Source of the DNA: Rubripirellula sp.
GTDB taxonomy: Bacteria; Planctomycetota; Planctomycetia; Pirellulales; Pirellulaceae
Direction: 5' to 3'
Length of the DNA: 64,000 nucleotides
Assembly: GCA_028823035.1 (NCBI GenBank)
Contig: JAPKCI010000002.1
Location: 1-64,000, forward strand
The notes below the pieces were generated by a model. It had not been told where the DNA came from. It ran no database searches and saw only the letters and a list, made by a program, of their open reading frames with translations. Positions 40,372-49,590 of this stretch are shown piece after piece. The position numbers were made by a program, and so were the translations under genes. Position 1 is the stretch's first letter. Each line of letters starts with the position of its first letter.

Positions 40372-40668
40372 ATAAATACACATCAGGGTCTGACCATAAT
40401 CTGACTTAATTAAAATAAAACCTGCAACGCTTCCGCTCCGATCACAGCGTATCGCCGAGCGGGAATGGCATATGCTGCAATCAATTGCGGTCAGCGTCGA
40501 GTCCATAGCCTAACTACAATTGACCGCAGATGGGGACGTTTCTAATTTCCAACCCGCAAGTGCTTTCCATGTGTTCCCACTGGACGCTCTGGGGGCCACC
40601 CTGCGTTCAGCCCATCATGCTAGGCTGAGCAATCCCATGAAGACATCTTTGGCCGCAGTTGAGAGATC

Positions 40669-42480
40669 ATGCTAAACAAGAAAATCGCATCGCCAACCAG
40701 TTACGGTTGTTTTCTGCTCGCACTATTGGTGTTTTCGACGATGGCGTTTGGTAATCAACCAGATTCGGAGCGTACGAAGGCGGGCATCAAACTCACTGAA
40801 TTACTTGATCGAGTCTGGGACTTCGAATTGGAGGCATCTCCGTTACTGGCAACCAATGTGGGCGATCCGCGCGGGCAGGACCGCTTGGCCAACGACAGCC
40901 TCTCTGCCATCAAGCAACGTGCAGAACAGCGAACGCAATTCCTTGACGCGTTGAAACAGATCCCTGTCGCCTCGCTTAACCCGGGAAAGCGAATCGATCA
41001 TGAACTGTTACGACGACGACTTGAAGGTCAACTCGCCGACTTTCGATTCAAAGTTCATTTGATGCCGATCAATAATCGTAGCGGATTCCACATTAGTTTT
41101 CCGGAATTACCCCGCATCATGAATCCCAGATCCGAGCGGGACTTTGCAAACTACGTTGCTCGTCTGAAGGACTTTGATCGATATGTGGATCAGCAAATCA
41201 CCCTGTTACGCGGTGGGATCGAGGCTGGGCTCGTCCAACCCGCGATCATCATGCGTGATTCACTGTCACAGGTTCAGTCGCATCTAGTGGACGATCTGTC
41301 CGAATCGCTATTCATCACAAATGTGTCTGAGGAAGCAAGCAACAGACTCGAGGCGGACAAGTGGAAACAGATTGAGAGCGAAATCCAGAACGCGATCAAG
41401 TCCAACGTGGTCCCGGCGTACCAGCGTTTTGCTGATTTCCTGAGGACCGAATACTTGCCGGCCTGTCGAGGCCCCGTGGGGACAGTGGCCATGCCGATGG
41501 GACGCGAGTTCTATCTGGATCGTGTCCATCGATTCACGACGATTGATATCTCGCCAGAAGAATTGCATCAAACGGGCATCCGTGAAAACGCGAGGATTCG
41601 TGCCGAAATGGAGGTGATCAAGAACACCGTCGGCTTTGAGGGAACGCTTGATGCGTTTATCGAGTACCTGCGGACCGATCCCAAATTTTATGCCACGACA
41701 GCCAAGGAACTGATGCAGACCGCAGCGCTGATTCTGAAACGAGCAGATGGTCGCTTGCCTGAATTGTTCGGTCATCTTCCCCGAATTCCGTACGGGCTGC
41801 GTGAGATCCCTGCCTACGTGGCTCCACAAACCACTGCTGCATATTACTGGCCCCCCGCGACCGATGGCTCAAGAGGCGGCTTTTACTATCTGAATACCTA
41901 CAATCTGTCTTCGCGTCCGTTGTATCAACTCGAAGCCCTCTCTCTGCACGAGGCAGTGCCGGGTCACCACCTGCAACTTGCAATCCAGGCTGAACTTAAA
42001 GACTTGCATCCCATCAGTCGAGAGAGCAATTTCACAGCCTTCATTGAAGGCTGGGCGTTGTATAGCGAACGGCTCGGCAAAGACATCGGATTCTACAAGG
42101 ACCCTTATCAGGACTTTGGGCGTTTGAGCATGGAAGCATGGCGGGCAAGCCGTCTGGTTGTTGATACAGGGCTTCACTGGATGGGTTGGTCCCGGCAGCA
42201 AGCCATCGATTACATGACGGAGAACACTGCGTTGAGCCCACACAACATCGTTGCAGAAGTCGATCGCTACATCGGTTGGCCGGGGCAGGCGCTCGCATAC
42301 AAAACAGGCGAACTCGCTATCAGTCGCATCCGCCGCAAAGCAGAGCAAACACTGGGCGACCGCTTTGACATTCGATCCTTTCACGACCGAGTTCTTGAGG
42401 CCGGATCGATCCCCCTGCCTTTGTTAGAAGAACGTATCGACAGCTGGATAGATGATCAACGTCAGGTACAGGATGACTGA
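40669..42480 (+). CDS. Exported DUF885 family metallopeptidase
   Basis: A 603-aa protein with an N-terminal signal peptide (YGCFLLALLVFSTMAFG). The zinc motif HEAVPGHHLQ (HExxxGHH form) is at about residue 425, followed by ESNFTAFIEGWALYSERLG with the third ligand Glu, as usual for DUF885. Such proteins are distantly related to thermolysin-like and carboxypeptidase Taq-type enzymes and are thought to be peptidases acting outside the cytoplasm. Length is normal. The ATG at 40669 is the natural start of the signal peptide. It is alone on the plus strand between minus-strand neighbours. Confidence 0.92.
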   Translation: MLNKKIASPTSYGCFLLALLVFSTMAFGNQPDSERTKAGIKLTELLDRVWDFELEASPLLATNVGDPRGQDRLANDSLSAIKQRAEQRTQFLDALKQIPVASLNPGKRIDHELLRRRLEGQLADFRFKVHLMPINNRSGFHISFPELPRIMNPRSERDFANYVARLKDFDRYVDQQITLLRGGIEAGLVQPAIIMRDSLSQVQSHLVDDLSESLFITNVSEEASNRLEADKWKQIESEIQNAIKSNVVPAYQRFADFLRTEYLPACRGPVGTVAMPMGREFYLDRVHRFTTIDISPEELHQTGIRENARIRAEMEVIKNTVGFEGTLDAFIEYLRTDPKFYATTAKELMQTAALILKRADGRLPELFGHLPRIPYGLREIPAYVAPQTTAAYYWPPATDGSRGGFYYLNTYNLSSRPLYQLEALSLHEAVPGHHLQLAIQAELKDLHPISRESNFTAFIEGWALYSERLGKDIGFYKDPYQDFGRLSMEAWRASRLVVDTGLHWMGWSRQQAIDYMTENTALSPHNIVAEVDRYIGWPGQALAYKTGELAISRIRRKAEQTLGDRFDIRSFHDRVLEAGSIPLPLLEERIDSWIDDQRQVQDD

Positions 42481-42569
42481 CCTGGTCACCACCAGTAGCA
42501 ACCCTCGCCGTTGCCCTAACCTGTCTTCCACGTCCGAACTGTCAGAGGACCCAGAGACAAGACACAGAC

Positions 42570-43073
42570 CTAGTGGTTGGCCTGACCTTTGATGGTTCTC
42601 TGAGCGACTTCCCACGCTTCGACCAGATGCTCAGCATAGGCATCCGGACTTAACAGATGATGTGTTTCCCCTGTCTCGATCTCAACCAACCAGCCATCTC
42701 CGTAGGTGTCAGCATTGATCAGGGAAGGGTCCTGCAAAGTCGCCTCGTTGATGGCAACGAGCAAACCACCTACGGGTGAGTAAAGATCGCTCTCAGCCTT
42801 CTTGCTTTCGATCGCTCCGATCTGGGCACGCAATGCGATATCGACAGGTGGATTAACTTCCCAATCAAGAAAGTACACATCCTGCAACAATCTAACCGCG
42901 TAAGCGGTCAGCCCAAATCGCCAACGATGACCGATGACCAGACTTGCCCACATGTGATTGGTTGCATAACACCGGTCACGGGGAAACTCAGCCGTGAACT
43001 CTCCCATGGCAAAAGAGAATGATGTTTCCAATTCGGAATCAGGCGAGGAATCAGCAGCAGCATGATCGCTCAC
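42570..43073 (-). CDS. GcvH-like lipoyl carrier protein
   Basis: A 167-aa protein related to glycine-cleavage H protein. After an acidic N-terminal extension of about 35 residues, the GcvH fold follows: YATNHMWASLV, GLTAYAVRLLQDVYFL, GAIESKKAESDLYSP (lipoylated Lys expected at Lys92), INADTYGDGWLVEIE. It starts with GTG at 43073, and the overlap with the radical SAM gene stop is four bases (GTGA), so the two are coupled with the carrier translated first. No gcvT or gcvP genes are nearby. The role is therefore probably outside glycine cleavage: a dedicated lipoyl or octanoyl arm serving the radical SAM enzyme. That partnership is inferred from overlap alone. Confidence 0.85.
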   Translation of the reverse strand: MSDHAAADSSPDSELETSFSFAMGEFTAEFPRDRCYATNHMWASLVIGHRWRFGLTAYAVRLLQDVYFLDWEVNPPVDIALRAQIGAIESKKAESDLYSPVGGLLVAINEATLQDPSLINADTYGDGWLVEIETGETHHLLSPDAYAEHLVEAWEVAQRTIKGQANH

Positions 43074-44389
43074 GTGTATCGAACCCCTTGAAACTCTGTT
43101 TCAAAGAATGCTGGCAACAGACCATCAATACGCAGCAACCCGGCATTTGTCAGCTCGATGGCATCACCATCAATTTTGACATAACCATCGGTGGCATACC
43201 CACTCCATTGCTCGGCGAACTCTTTGACAATTTCAACACCAAACTTCTGGCGAAAATAACCGGCATCAACGTACCCGCGTTTGAGCAGCAAAATCAACTC
43301 TCTTACCAATTGCTGGTGATTGCTGGGAACGAAGCCTCGCCCCAGAGGAAGATTTCCGGACTCAATCGAGGAAAGGTATTGCTCAAGTTCAGCAAGATTT
43401 TGATAGTGGACACCACTGGCATGACCAAAACTGGCAATGCCAGTTGCCAACAGGTCGGCTCCTTGCCAAAGATTGTCGCGATAGCTGAAGTTCACCTTCG
43501 TTGGATCTTTGACCACAGTGTAGGCACTGCTGACGCAGTAGCCAGCCTTTTGAAATTCACCAAACGCGTATTCAACCCAAGCCCGTTTGGTTTCCCAATC
43601 AGCGACTGGACTTTCAACCTGATTACCAAGGATGTCCTTGCTGTACACCGTATTGAACGGCAATTCCATCTGATAGATCGTGACACTCTCGGGCGACAGT
43701 TCCAGCGTCTTGTCGACGTTCTCTTTCCAGTTATCCCAGGTTTCACCCACCATTCCTGAAATCAGGTCGATATTCACATTGGGAAAATCGACTGCCGTGA
43801 TCCATTCCCACGAATTGAATACCTGCTTTGACAGGTGTGCCCGACCATTCTCTTCAAGCAGTTTATCCGAGAAATTTTCGATACCCAAACTCAGACGGGT
43901 GACACCAAGGACATCTCGCAACGTCTTGACTTTGGTTTCACTGAGGGTGCCAGGCTCACATTCGAATGTCACTTCCTCCGCTCCATCCCAAGTGATGTGC
44001 TCTCGAAGACGATCAGCGAGTTTCGTTAATTGTTTGGGTGACAGAAAACTTGGGGTACCACCGCCGAAATAAACAAAGCGGAATGGTCGATCCGCCATCA
44101 CCGGCAATCGACTGACAAGCGAAATCTCATTGCACAGAGCATCAACATATCTCTGCACCTCTGCCGCTTTGACATCTGTAAAAACTTTGAAATAGCAAAA
44201 CTTGCATCGCTTCCGACAAAACGGAATGTGCAGATAAAGCCCCAAAGGAGTCTCATCCCTCGGCGGACCCTCTAAGGCTTCGAGAACGGCAGGTAACTGA
44301 TCCGGACTCCACTGACTGTAGGGTGGATAATTCGAGATAAAATAGCTACCGACTTCGGTTTTTTTCTTGTCGCTTGGAGCGGAAGCCAT
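43070..44389 (-). CDS. HemW-like radical SAM enzyme (coproporphyrinogen III oxidase family)
   Basis: A 439-aa radical SAM protein. The 4Fe-4S motif is Cys58, Cys62, Cys65 in HIPFCRKRCKFCYFK; HemN/HemW have CDF after the third Cys, whereas this has CYF. GGGTPSFLS, FECEPGTL, SLGIENFSDKLLEENGR and GMVGETWDNW follow the HemN/HemW plan. The C-terminal HemN-like winged domain is present (GYVDAGYFRQKFG...TNAGLLRIDGLLPAFF). Note on order: on the minus strand this gene comes first and its TGA overlaps the GTG of the GcvH-like gene. It could be a heme chaperone or a distinct enzyme acting with the carrier. Function is not assigned. Confidence 0.85.
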   Translation of the reverse strand: MASAPSDKKKTEVGSYFISNYPPYSQWSPDQLPAVLEALEGPPRDETPLGLYLHIPFCRKRCKFCYFKVFTDVKAAEVQRYVDALCNEISLVSRLPVMADRPFRFVYFGGGTPSFLSPKQLTKLADRLREHITWDGAEEVTFECEPGTLSETKVKTLRDVLGVTRLSLGIENFSDKLLEENGRAHLSKQVFNSWEWITAVDFPNVNIDLISGMVGETWDNWKENVDKTLELSPESVTIYQMELPFNTVYSKDILGNQVESPVADWETKRAWVEYAFGEFQKAGYCVSSAYTVVKDPTKVNFSYRDNLWQGADLLATGIASFGHASGVHYQNLAELEQYLSSIESGNLPLGRGFVPSNHQQLVRELILLLKRGYVDAGYFRQKFGVEIVKEFAEQWSGYATDGYVKIDGDAIELTNAGLLRIDGLLPAFFETEFQGVRYT

Positions 44390-44517
44390 GAAGGGAAACC
44401 TATGGGAAAAAAGGGGATCAGGTCACTGCCTGATCAAATCGGTCGGATGCCCGCAGTCCTGCTAAAGTCTGAGACAGGATACTGGGGGTACTAACGGCAC
44501 AAGTCAAAACGAAGGAA

Positions 44518-45726
44518 TCAATTCTTGTTATTGGCTCCCGCCCCGAAACAGCGTACAACGCCGTCATCATCAGCGATGAACAACTCTTGGCCGGCAATGG
44601 CGGGACCCGCCAGAAACGAACCACGTATTTCGTAACTCCATTTCTCGTCGGTCCCATCCTCGAGCCCAAGCCGTATCAATCGTCCATCCGTGGCGGCGAT
44701 CCAAACATCTTTTCCAGCAATCACTGGTGAGGCATCGGCGCGGCGACGAAGGGTATGTCGCCATTTCAGCTTTCCGGTTGCAATGGTAATTGCATCCACC
44801 TGCTTGTACTGGCTGCTGACAACGACCAATTCATCAGTAACCGCAGCACTGTTGCGGTACTCCTGAGGACGTTCCTCATCCGTGTATTGCCATAATTCTT
44901 TCTGAGCCTTCCAATCGAATGCCAGGACTGCACCGTCCATGATCGGCAGAAATGCTTTGGTGCCAACAACAGAGGGGGTCGAACCCGTTGGCCCTCCCAG
45001 TTCAAAGGATTCGCCGACCAATTTACCGGTTTTCAAATCCACGACATGCAGTTGGCCGTCACAGCCGCCCAGAAATGTCCGATCGCCAGCAACGGTGGGA
45101 CTGCAACGGATCTGATCGTTGGTTTGGTACGTCCAGACGGCAACCCCGTCTTTCAGTTGGAAGCAATACAGCTTCCCATCTTGGCTTGTCGCCAACACTT
45201 TGTCTCCGTAAAAGGCAACAGAACCACTCATTTCCCCATCTGTCGACTTTCGCCAAAATTCTTTTCCGGTAGCCACATCTAGGGCGTAAAGTTTGCCATC
45301 GATATCGCCGATCACAAGACGACCAGAATTCACCGCAGGCGCCGCCAAAAAACCGGTCTTGAAGTCGATTTCCCAGATTTTAGTCCCTTTGTCCCGGTCG
45401 ATGGCGTAAACCTTTCCCATCACGTCAGCAACAAAAACGCGGTTGCCAACTACCACCGGTGTCGTCTCGATCGCTTCATCAGCTTTGTATTCCCAACGCA
45501 CCTTTAAATTAGCAGGTAACGTCTGATCAGCATGTCCTGTCGACTGAGCATCTCCTCTGGGGGTTGGCCAATCCGCTTTAATCATTTGATCGGCAACTGA
45601 CCGATTCTTTGGCTTTGTCTCGTTCGCCATAGTACGCACTGAGCAAAAACATGATGGCGAAACTAAAGCGATACAGCCGATCAAGAGCTTGAAGGAGTAA
45701 CGATTTTTACGGGTTATAGCGATCAT
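44518..45726 (-). CDS. Exported PQQ-type beta-propeller protein
   Basis: A 402-aa protein of repeated propeller blades with the motif A-x-D-x-x-G-x-x-x-W (for example YAIDRDKGTKIWE, YALDVATGKEFWR, HVVDLKTGKLVGE). The ATG at 45726 gives a basic, hydrophobic signal (SFKLLIGCIALVSPSCFCS) with several Cys that could also be a lipoprotein signal. The frame continues to 45759. These propellers are common in planctomycetes, and most bind no PQQ but act in protein-protein contacts or as dehydrogenase-like scaffolds. A second one is encoded at 57749. No operon partner is visible. Confidence 0.9.
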   Translation of the reverse strand: MIAITRKNRYSFKLLIGCIALVSPSCFCSVRTMANETKPKNRSVADQMIKADWPTPRGDAQSTGHADQTLPANLKVRWEYKADEAIETTPVVVGNRVFVADVMGKVYAIDRDKGTKIWEIDFKTGFLAAPAVNSGRLVIGDIDGKLYALDVATGKEFWRKSTDGEMSGSVAFYGDKVLATSQDGKLYCFQLKDGVAVWTYQTNDQIRCSPTVAGDRTFLGGCDGQLHVVDLKTGKLVGESFELGGPTGSTPSVVGTKAFLPIMDGAVLAFDWKAQKELWQYTDEERPQEYRNSAAVTDELVVVSSQYKQVDAITIATGKLKWRHTLRRRADASPVIAGKDVWIAATDGRLIRLGLEDGTDEKWSYEIRGSFLAGPAIAGQELFIADDDGVVRCFGAGANNKN

Positions 45727-45971
45727 ACGGAGATCCGGAATAAGGATTCTAACTATCATTGTGATAAAAAAGCCCGACTGCAGGGTGCCGAGGGGATCAG
45801 GGACCCCAAAAGCGATTCTTCAGAAAAAGACCCCCGCTCGATCCCTACTATCGGTCTATTATAGGCTCTTGCGTGTGGAGTACACCGGCAAGTTAGCGAT
45901 GATTCGCCTCAACTTTGCCCCACACAACCATAATTCGATTACTTCACCTTATCCTTATCTTCTAACAGTCC

Positions 45972-47462
45972 ATGATTTGCGTAACCCTCGGTAGAGCCCG
46001 CCACAAACGGATGATTGCCGAACACAAGTTTCTCGCTGAGCAGGGAGCGGAACTCGTCGAGTTGCGGCTGGATTACATTGGCCGGGCAATCAGCCTCTCT
46101 AGGCTGATTGACAATCGCCCCTGTCCGGTCGTGCTGACCGCGCGACGACGAGACGACGGCGGGCGCTGGATGAAGACCGAACAGGAACGCTTGATGCTGC
46201 TTCGCAGCGGCATTGCCGCCGGTGTCGAGTACGTTGACATCGAAGCCGACATCGCGTCCCAGATCCCCCGCTACGGCAACACCAAACGGATCATTAGTTT
46301 CCACGACATGTCGGAAACTCCCGAAAATCTGGAACAACTGCATTCAGCAATGGCCGACGAAGACGCCGACATTGTCAAGATTGCGACGATGGCAAATTCG
46401 TTTTCCGACAACCTGCGAATGATCAACCTTGTCCGAAATGCCAAGGTTCCCACCATCGGCATTTGCATGGGCGAAATTGGCATCATCACACGCTTATTGG
46501 CAAATCGGCTCGGGTCTCCTTTCACCTATGCGACGTTCACCGGTGGCCGAAAAATGGCGCCCGGGCAACTCGACTGGAAAGAAATGCGGGACCTGTACAA
46601 CTACAACACGATCAACGAGGAAACCGAGTTCTTCGGTGTCGTTGCGGATCCGGTTGCTCACAGCTACAGCCCACTGATTCACAATCGCGCATTCGCTGAA
46701 GAGGGATTGAATGCCCGATACTTTCCCTTTCGGGTTCCAAAAAACGATTTGTCCCACCTGATTGAACTTTGCCCTGATCTAAATATCAGTGGACTCAGCA
46801 TCACCATTCCCCATAAACAGGATGCAATCGAATTTTGCTCTCAGGCAGAATCGAGCGCTACCGGAATCGGTGCGGTCAATACGATGGTTTTCCAGAACGA
46901 TGACTGTCTTGGATACAACACCGATTATCGCGCCGCGATGGACTGCATCGAGGAAACCTTCCAAGTGGATAAATCGCAGGAACGCCCAATGCAAGGACTC
47001 ACCGCTCTGGTGCTTGGCGCCGGTGGTGTATCACGGGCGATCGCGTGGGGCCTGAAGCAACGGTATTGCGATGTCGTGATTTCATCACGAACCCATGAAA
47101 GAGCCCAGATTCTGGCTGCCGAACTCGGCTGCCGAACTGTGGAATGGGAGCAACGCCATGAACCCAAGATCAACTTGTTGGTCAATGGAACCCCTGTAGG
47201 CATGCACCCGGATATGGATATATCCCCCTACAACCCCTCCGCCATGAGCCAGTATCTCGCCGTCTTTGACACGGTTTACAATCCAGAGAACACCATGCTT
47301 ATCAAGCATGCGAAGCGGGCAGAATGCCGAATCATCACCGGCATCGACATGTTCGTTCGACAGGCTGCCTATCAGTACAAGCTTTTCACCGGGCTCGATG
47401 CACCTATCAAACTGATGCGGCAAACCATCAAACAGGCCACCAACCCGGTGCAGCTGAATTGA
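45972..47462 (+). CDS. aroDE: Bifunctional 3-dehydroquinate dehydratase / shikimate dehydrogenase
   Basis: A 496-aa fusion that catalyses two consecutive steps of the shikimate pathway. Residues about 1-215 are type I dehydroquinase (ELRLDYI, ISFHDM with catalytic His, IVKIATMANS with the Schiff-base Lys). Residues about 225-496 are shikimate dehydrogenase (PVAHSYSPLIHNRAF, TIPHKQDAI with catalytic Lys, NTDYRAAMD with Asp, VLGAGGVSRAI for NADP). The ATG at 45972 is right at the start of the dehydroquinase fold. Plants and Chlamydiae have the same fusion, fitting a PVC-group origin. It overlaps the next gene's TTG. Confidence 0.95.
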   Translation: MICVTLGRARHKRMIAEHKFLAEQGAELVELRLDYIGRAISLSRLIDNRPCPVVLTARRRDDGGRWMKTEQERLMLLRSGIAAGVEYVDIEADIASQIPRYGNTKRIISFHDMSETPENLEQLHSAMADEDADIVKIATMANSFSDNLRMINLVRNAKVPTIGICMGEIGIITRLLANRLGSPFTYATFTGGRKMAPGQLDWKEMRDLYNYNTINEETEFFGVVADPVAHSYSPLIHNRAFAEEGLNARYFPFRVPKNDLSHLIELCPDLNISGLSITIPHKQDAIEFCSQAESSATGIGAVNTMVFQNDDCLGYNTDYRAAMDCIEETFQVDKSQERPMQGLTALVLGAGGVSRAIAWGLKQRYCDVVISSRTHERAQILAAELGCRTVEWEQRHEPKINLLVNGTPVGMHPDMDISPYNPSAMSQYLAVFDTVYNPENTMLIKHAKRAECRIITGIDMFVRQAAYQYKLFTGLDAPIKLMRQTIKQATNPVQLN

Positions 47463-47962
47463 GTACTTGGGATGGAAACCCACAGCCTCCTGCGGAGGTT
47501 AAATTGCGGCAAGCCCAACCTGCAGATGCTGAGAAAATTCACGCGCTGATGCGTCCCTATGTGATGGAGCGGCTGTTACTGGCACGAACGGAAACCGAGA
47601 TCATTGAACTCACACGCAATGGATTTGTTGCGTTTCAAAAAGAAGGTGGTGAAGAACAGCGACTGATCGGTTTCTCTGCCATTGAAATCTATGGACCCAA
47701 ACTCGCTGAACTGCAATGCCTCGCAGTGGACACAGCCTTCCAAGGCAGTGGAGTTGGGAGCCAGCTGATTCAGGCTTGCGTGGACAGAGCACGTGAACTC
47801 AACGTCATGGAAATCCTTGCCATCAGTTCCTCGGAACGTTTCCTGCAGAGCTGTGGATTCGATTATTCGCTGCCGGACCAAAAGAAAGCACTCTTTTATC
47901 AGTTACGTCCACGACCAACTGAATTGCCAGAAAACGACATCGCCGAACCGGGCAATGGCTGA
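47459..47962 (+). CDS. GNAT N-acetyltransferase, similar to the N-acetylglutamate synthase type
   Basis: A 167-aa acetyltransferase. The TTG at 47459 overlaps the aroDE stop (TTGA); a TTG at 47504 preceded by GGAGG (47494-47498) is an equally good start and gives 152 aa. The core shows LMRPYVMERLLLARTETEI, AELQCLAVDTAFQGSGVGSQLI (the acetyl-CoA loop Q/RxxGxG/A) and ERFLQSCGF, which resembles ArgA-like N-acetylglutamate synthases. If so it would start arginine synthesis, but function is not certain. It is translationally coupled with aroDE. A 12-bp repeat array starts 18 bases past the stop. Confidence 0.82.
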   Translation: MSTWDGNPQPPAEVKLRQAQPADAEKIHALMRPYVMERLLLARTETEIIELTRNGFVAFQKEGGEEQRLIGFSAIEIYGPKLAELQCLAVDTAFQGSGVGSQLIQACVDRARELNVMEILAISSSERFLQSCGFDYSLPDQKKALFYQLRPRPTELPENDIAEPGNG

Positions 47963-47980
47963 AAAAACAGCCTTGCGAAC

Positions 47981-48052
47981 AGCCCTCTGCTCAGAACTCT
48001 GCTCAGAACTCTGCTCAGCCCTCTGCTCAGCCCTCTGCTCAGAACTCTGCTG
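47981..48052. repeat. 12-bp tandem repeat, six units of two types
   Basis: Units AGCCCTCTGCTC (A) and AGAACTCTGCTC (B) alternate as A B B A A B, the last with one change at its end. The array lies between the convergent acetyltransferase and prepilin-peptidase genes. Both strands are open through it, but neither frame looks like a protein, apart from low-complexity Leu-Cys-Ser or Gln-Ser-Glu repeats. Confidence 0.92.
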
Positions 48053-48132
48053 ACAGGCTGCCGGACCCGAATCCACCGGTGCTGCATTGTCGCCCCGAAG
48101 TGCGGCCACCAGAATCCAACCAATCAGAGTTG

Positions 48133-49590
48133 CTATATCTCTGGTTTCGAGCCCTGTTCACCATTTTTCTCCGGCGGACCGTCGTCATCGAGCGTGCCAC
48201 CTTCAGACTCATCATTCAGGCGCCATGCTGCCCCGCTCTGCTCCCGGACCGTCGTGAGATCTTCGGTCGTGGTCGCGTCACCACTCGAATCAGGCTGCAC
48301 TAAATCGCCCTCGGACGGTTTGAGATCATCAGGGCCTGCGTCGGTATCCAAGGAAGGTTCCCGCAACCACAGCGGAACTATTCCCAGCATCAACAACCAG
48401 AACAACATTACCCCCGGAGATGTGCCCTCCGATGGCCAAAGCGGAAATCCCTCGCCGGGAACACTTTCCACCGATTCCAAACGCCTCCAAAACACTATTT
48501 GGAAGGTCGCTGCAAAGGGCATCGAGATCGCGAATCGCCCCAAAGCATCACAATTAAGAGGCAGCAAGGGACGCAACCAGAAAGCCAACACAGCCGCTAA
48601 AACAATCACGGCAGGCGATGCCTGCCAACCGACCAGAAGTGTCGGGATCGCGAGAATCGAAATCAAGTCAACCAACCTGACCGTCGATTTGCCAAGGGGA
48701 TCGAGTTTCGGGTCAGCTGTCGGGCAAAAACCCTGAGCCAGGTATCGCCCCAACGCGGTGGCCGCAACCAATGCAGTGATGACTCTGATGATGGAATCGA
48801 TGTACCTGCCATCCGGTTGCCAAGTGTCGGAAACATCCATCTGCCACGGGACGACCATCAACGCAGGATAGATCAACAGCGGCAAAACAGTGACGGTCAA
48901 GGCAAAGACCACCAGACGTCCTGGTAGTCGGTTACCATCCATGCGAATCAACCCGAACGCCCAACACATGGTAAGACCCATGACATGATAAAGCAGAATC
49001 AGCAGGATTTGATGATCGATTTCAGGCAACCATAGCGGACCTCCATACCCTGAATCCTGCCGAGGCAAACTGAACCGATAGACTTCTGAGACAGCAATCC
49101 CCGTCAGCGACAAACCAACCACCCCTTCCACGATGGGATAGCGTGGGGAAATCGGCAAGCGGCATGTGCGGCACCGCCCCCGCAATGCTAACCAACCGAA
49201 TACGGGAAAATTATCTCGGGCCTTCAGTTGGCAAAAACATCGGGGGCAGTGGGAACGGCCGTTGATCGATTCACCACGCGGCATACGCCAAGCGACGACG
49301 TTCAGAAAACTACCGATTGACGAGGCCACCCAAAAAGACCAGACGACAATCACCACATCAACGGTACGTGGCAGGTACAAATCAGCAGGCGCCAACTGCG
49401 AATGACTCTGCGCCTGCAAATACGAAATCCCAAAGATATAAGCTGCCCCCAGCAAAACCACGGCGGCACAGGCTTGCCAGAGTAGATAGCGGATGCGTGG
49501 TCGCCGTTTTGGCAAAACAAAATCTCGGTGGTTTTCTATGGGACGGGTTAAATCTGCCTGATTTTTCGAACGAACAGCTAAGCCAGGCAT
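48133..49590 (-). CDS. A24-type prepilin peptidase homologue
   Basis: A 485-aa polytopic membrane protein. The N-terminal methylase-like domain has NVVAWRMPRGESINGRSHCPRC...CRTC with two Cys pairs, as in PilD-type enzymes. Helices follow, and one candidate catalytic Asp is in FGLIRMDGNRLPGR. I do not find the second catalytic motif GxGDxK, so activity as a peptidase is unsure. The C-terminal 65 residues are acidic and Ser/Thr-rich. It is larger than PilD (about 280 aa). ATG 49590 chosen; the frame extends to 49674. Planctomycetes export pseudopilin-like proteins in large numbers, which would be its substrates. Confidence 0.8.
   Translation of the reverse strand: MPGLAVRSKNQADLTRPIENHRDFVLPKRRPRIRYLLWQACAAVVLLGAAYIFGISYLQAQSHSQLAPADLYLPRTVDVVIVVWSFWVASSIGSFLNVVAWRMPRGESINGRSHCPRCFCQLKARDNFPVFGWLALRGRCRTCRLPISPRYPIVEGVVGLSLTGIAVSEVYRFSLPRQDSGYGGPLWLPEIDHQILLILLYHVMGLTMCWAFGLIRMDGNRLPGRLVVFALTVTVLPLLIYPALMVVPWQMDVSDTWQPDGRYIDSIIRVITALVAATALGRYLAQGFCPTADPKLDPLGKSTVRLVDLISILAIPTLLVGWQASPAVIVLAAVLAFWLRPLLPLNCDALGRFAISMPFAATFQIVFWRRLESVESVPGEGFPLWPSEGTSPGVMLFWLLMLGIVPLWLREPSLDTDAGPDDLKPSEGDLVQPDSSGDATTTEDLTTVREQSGAAWRLNDESEGGTLDDDGPPEKNGEQGSKPEI

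Noticed and set aside
45760-45971. Inverted GGGG...CCCC near 45793-45808 as a terminator or riboswitch
   Set aside because: The stem is only four pairs and is not followed by a T-tract; no known RNA class is recognisable.
46213-47055. Several overlapping frames within aroDE
   Set aside because: They are shadows of a confidently identified two-domain enzyme.
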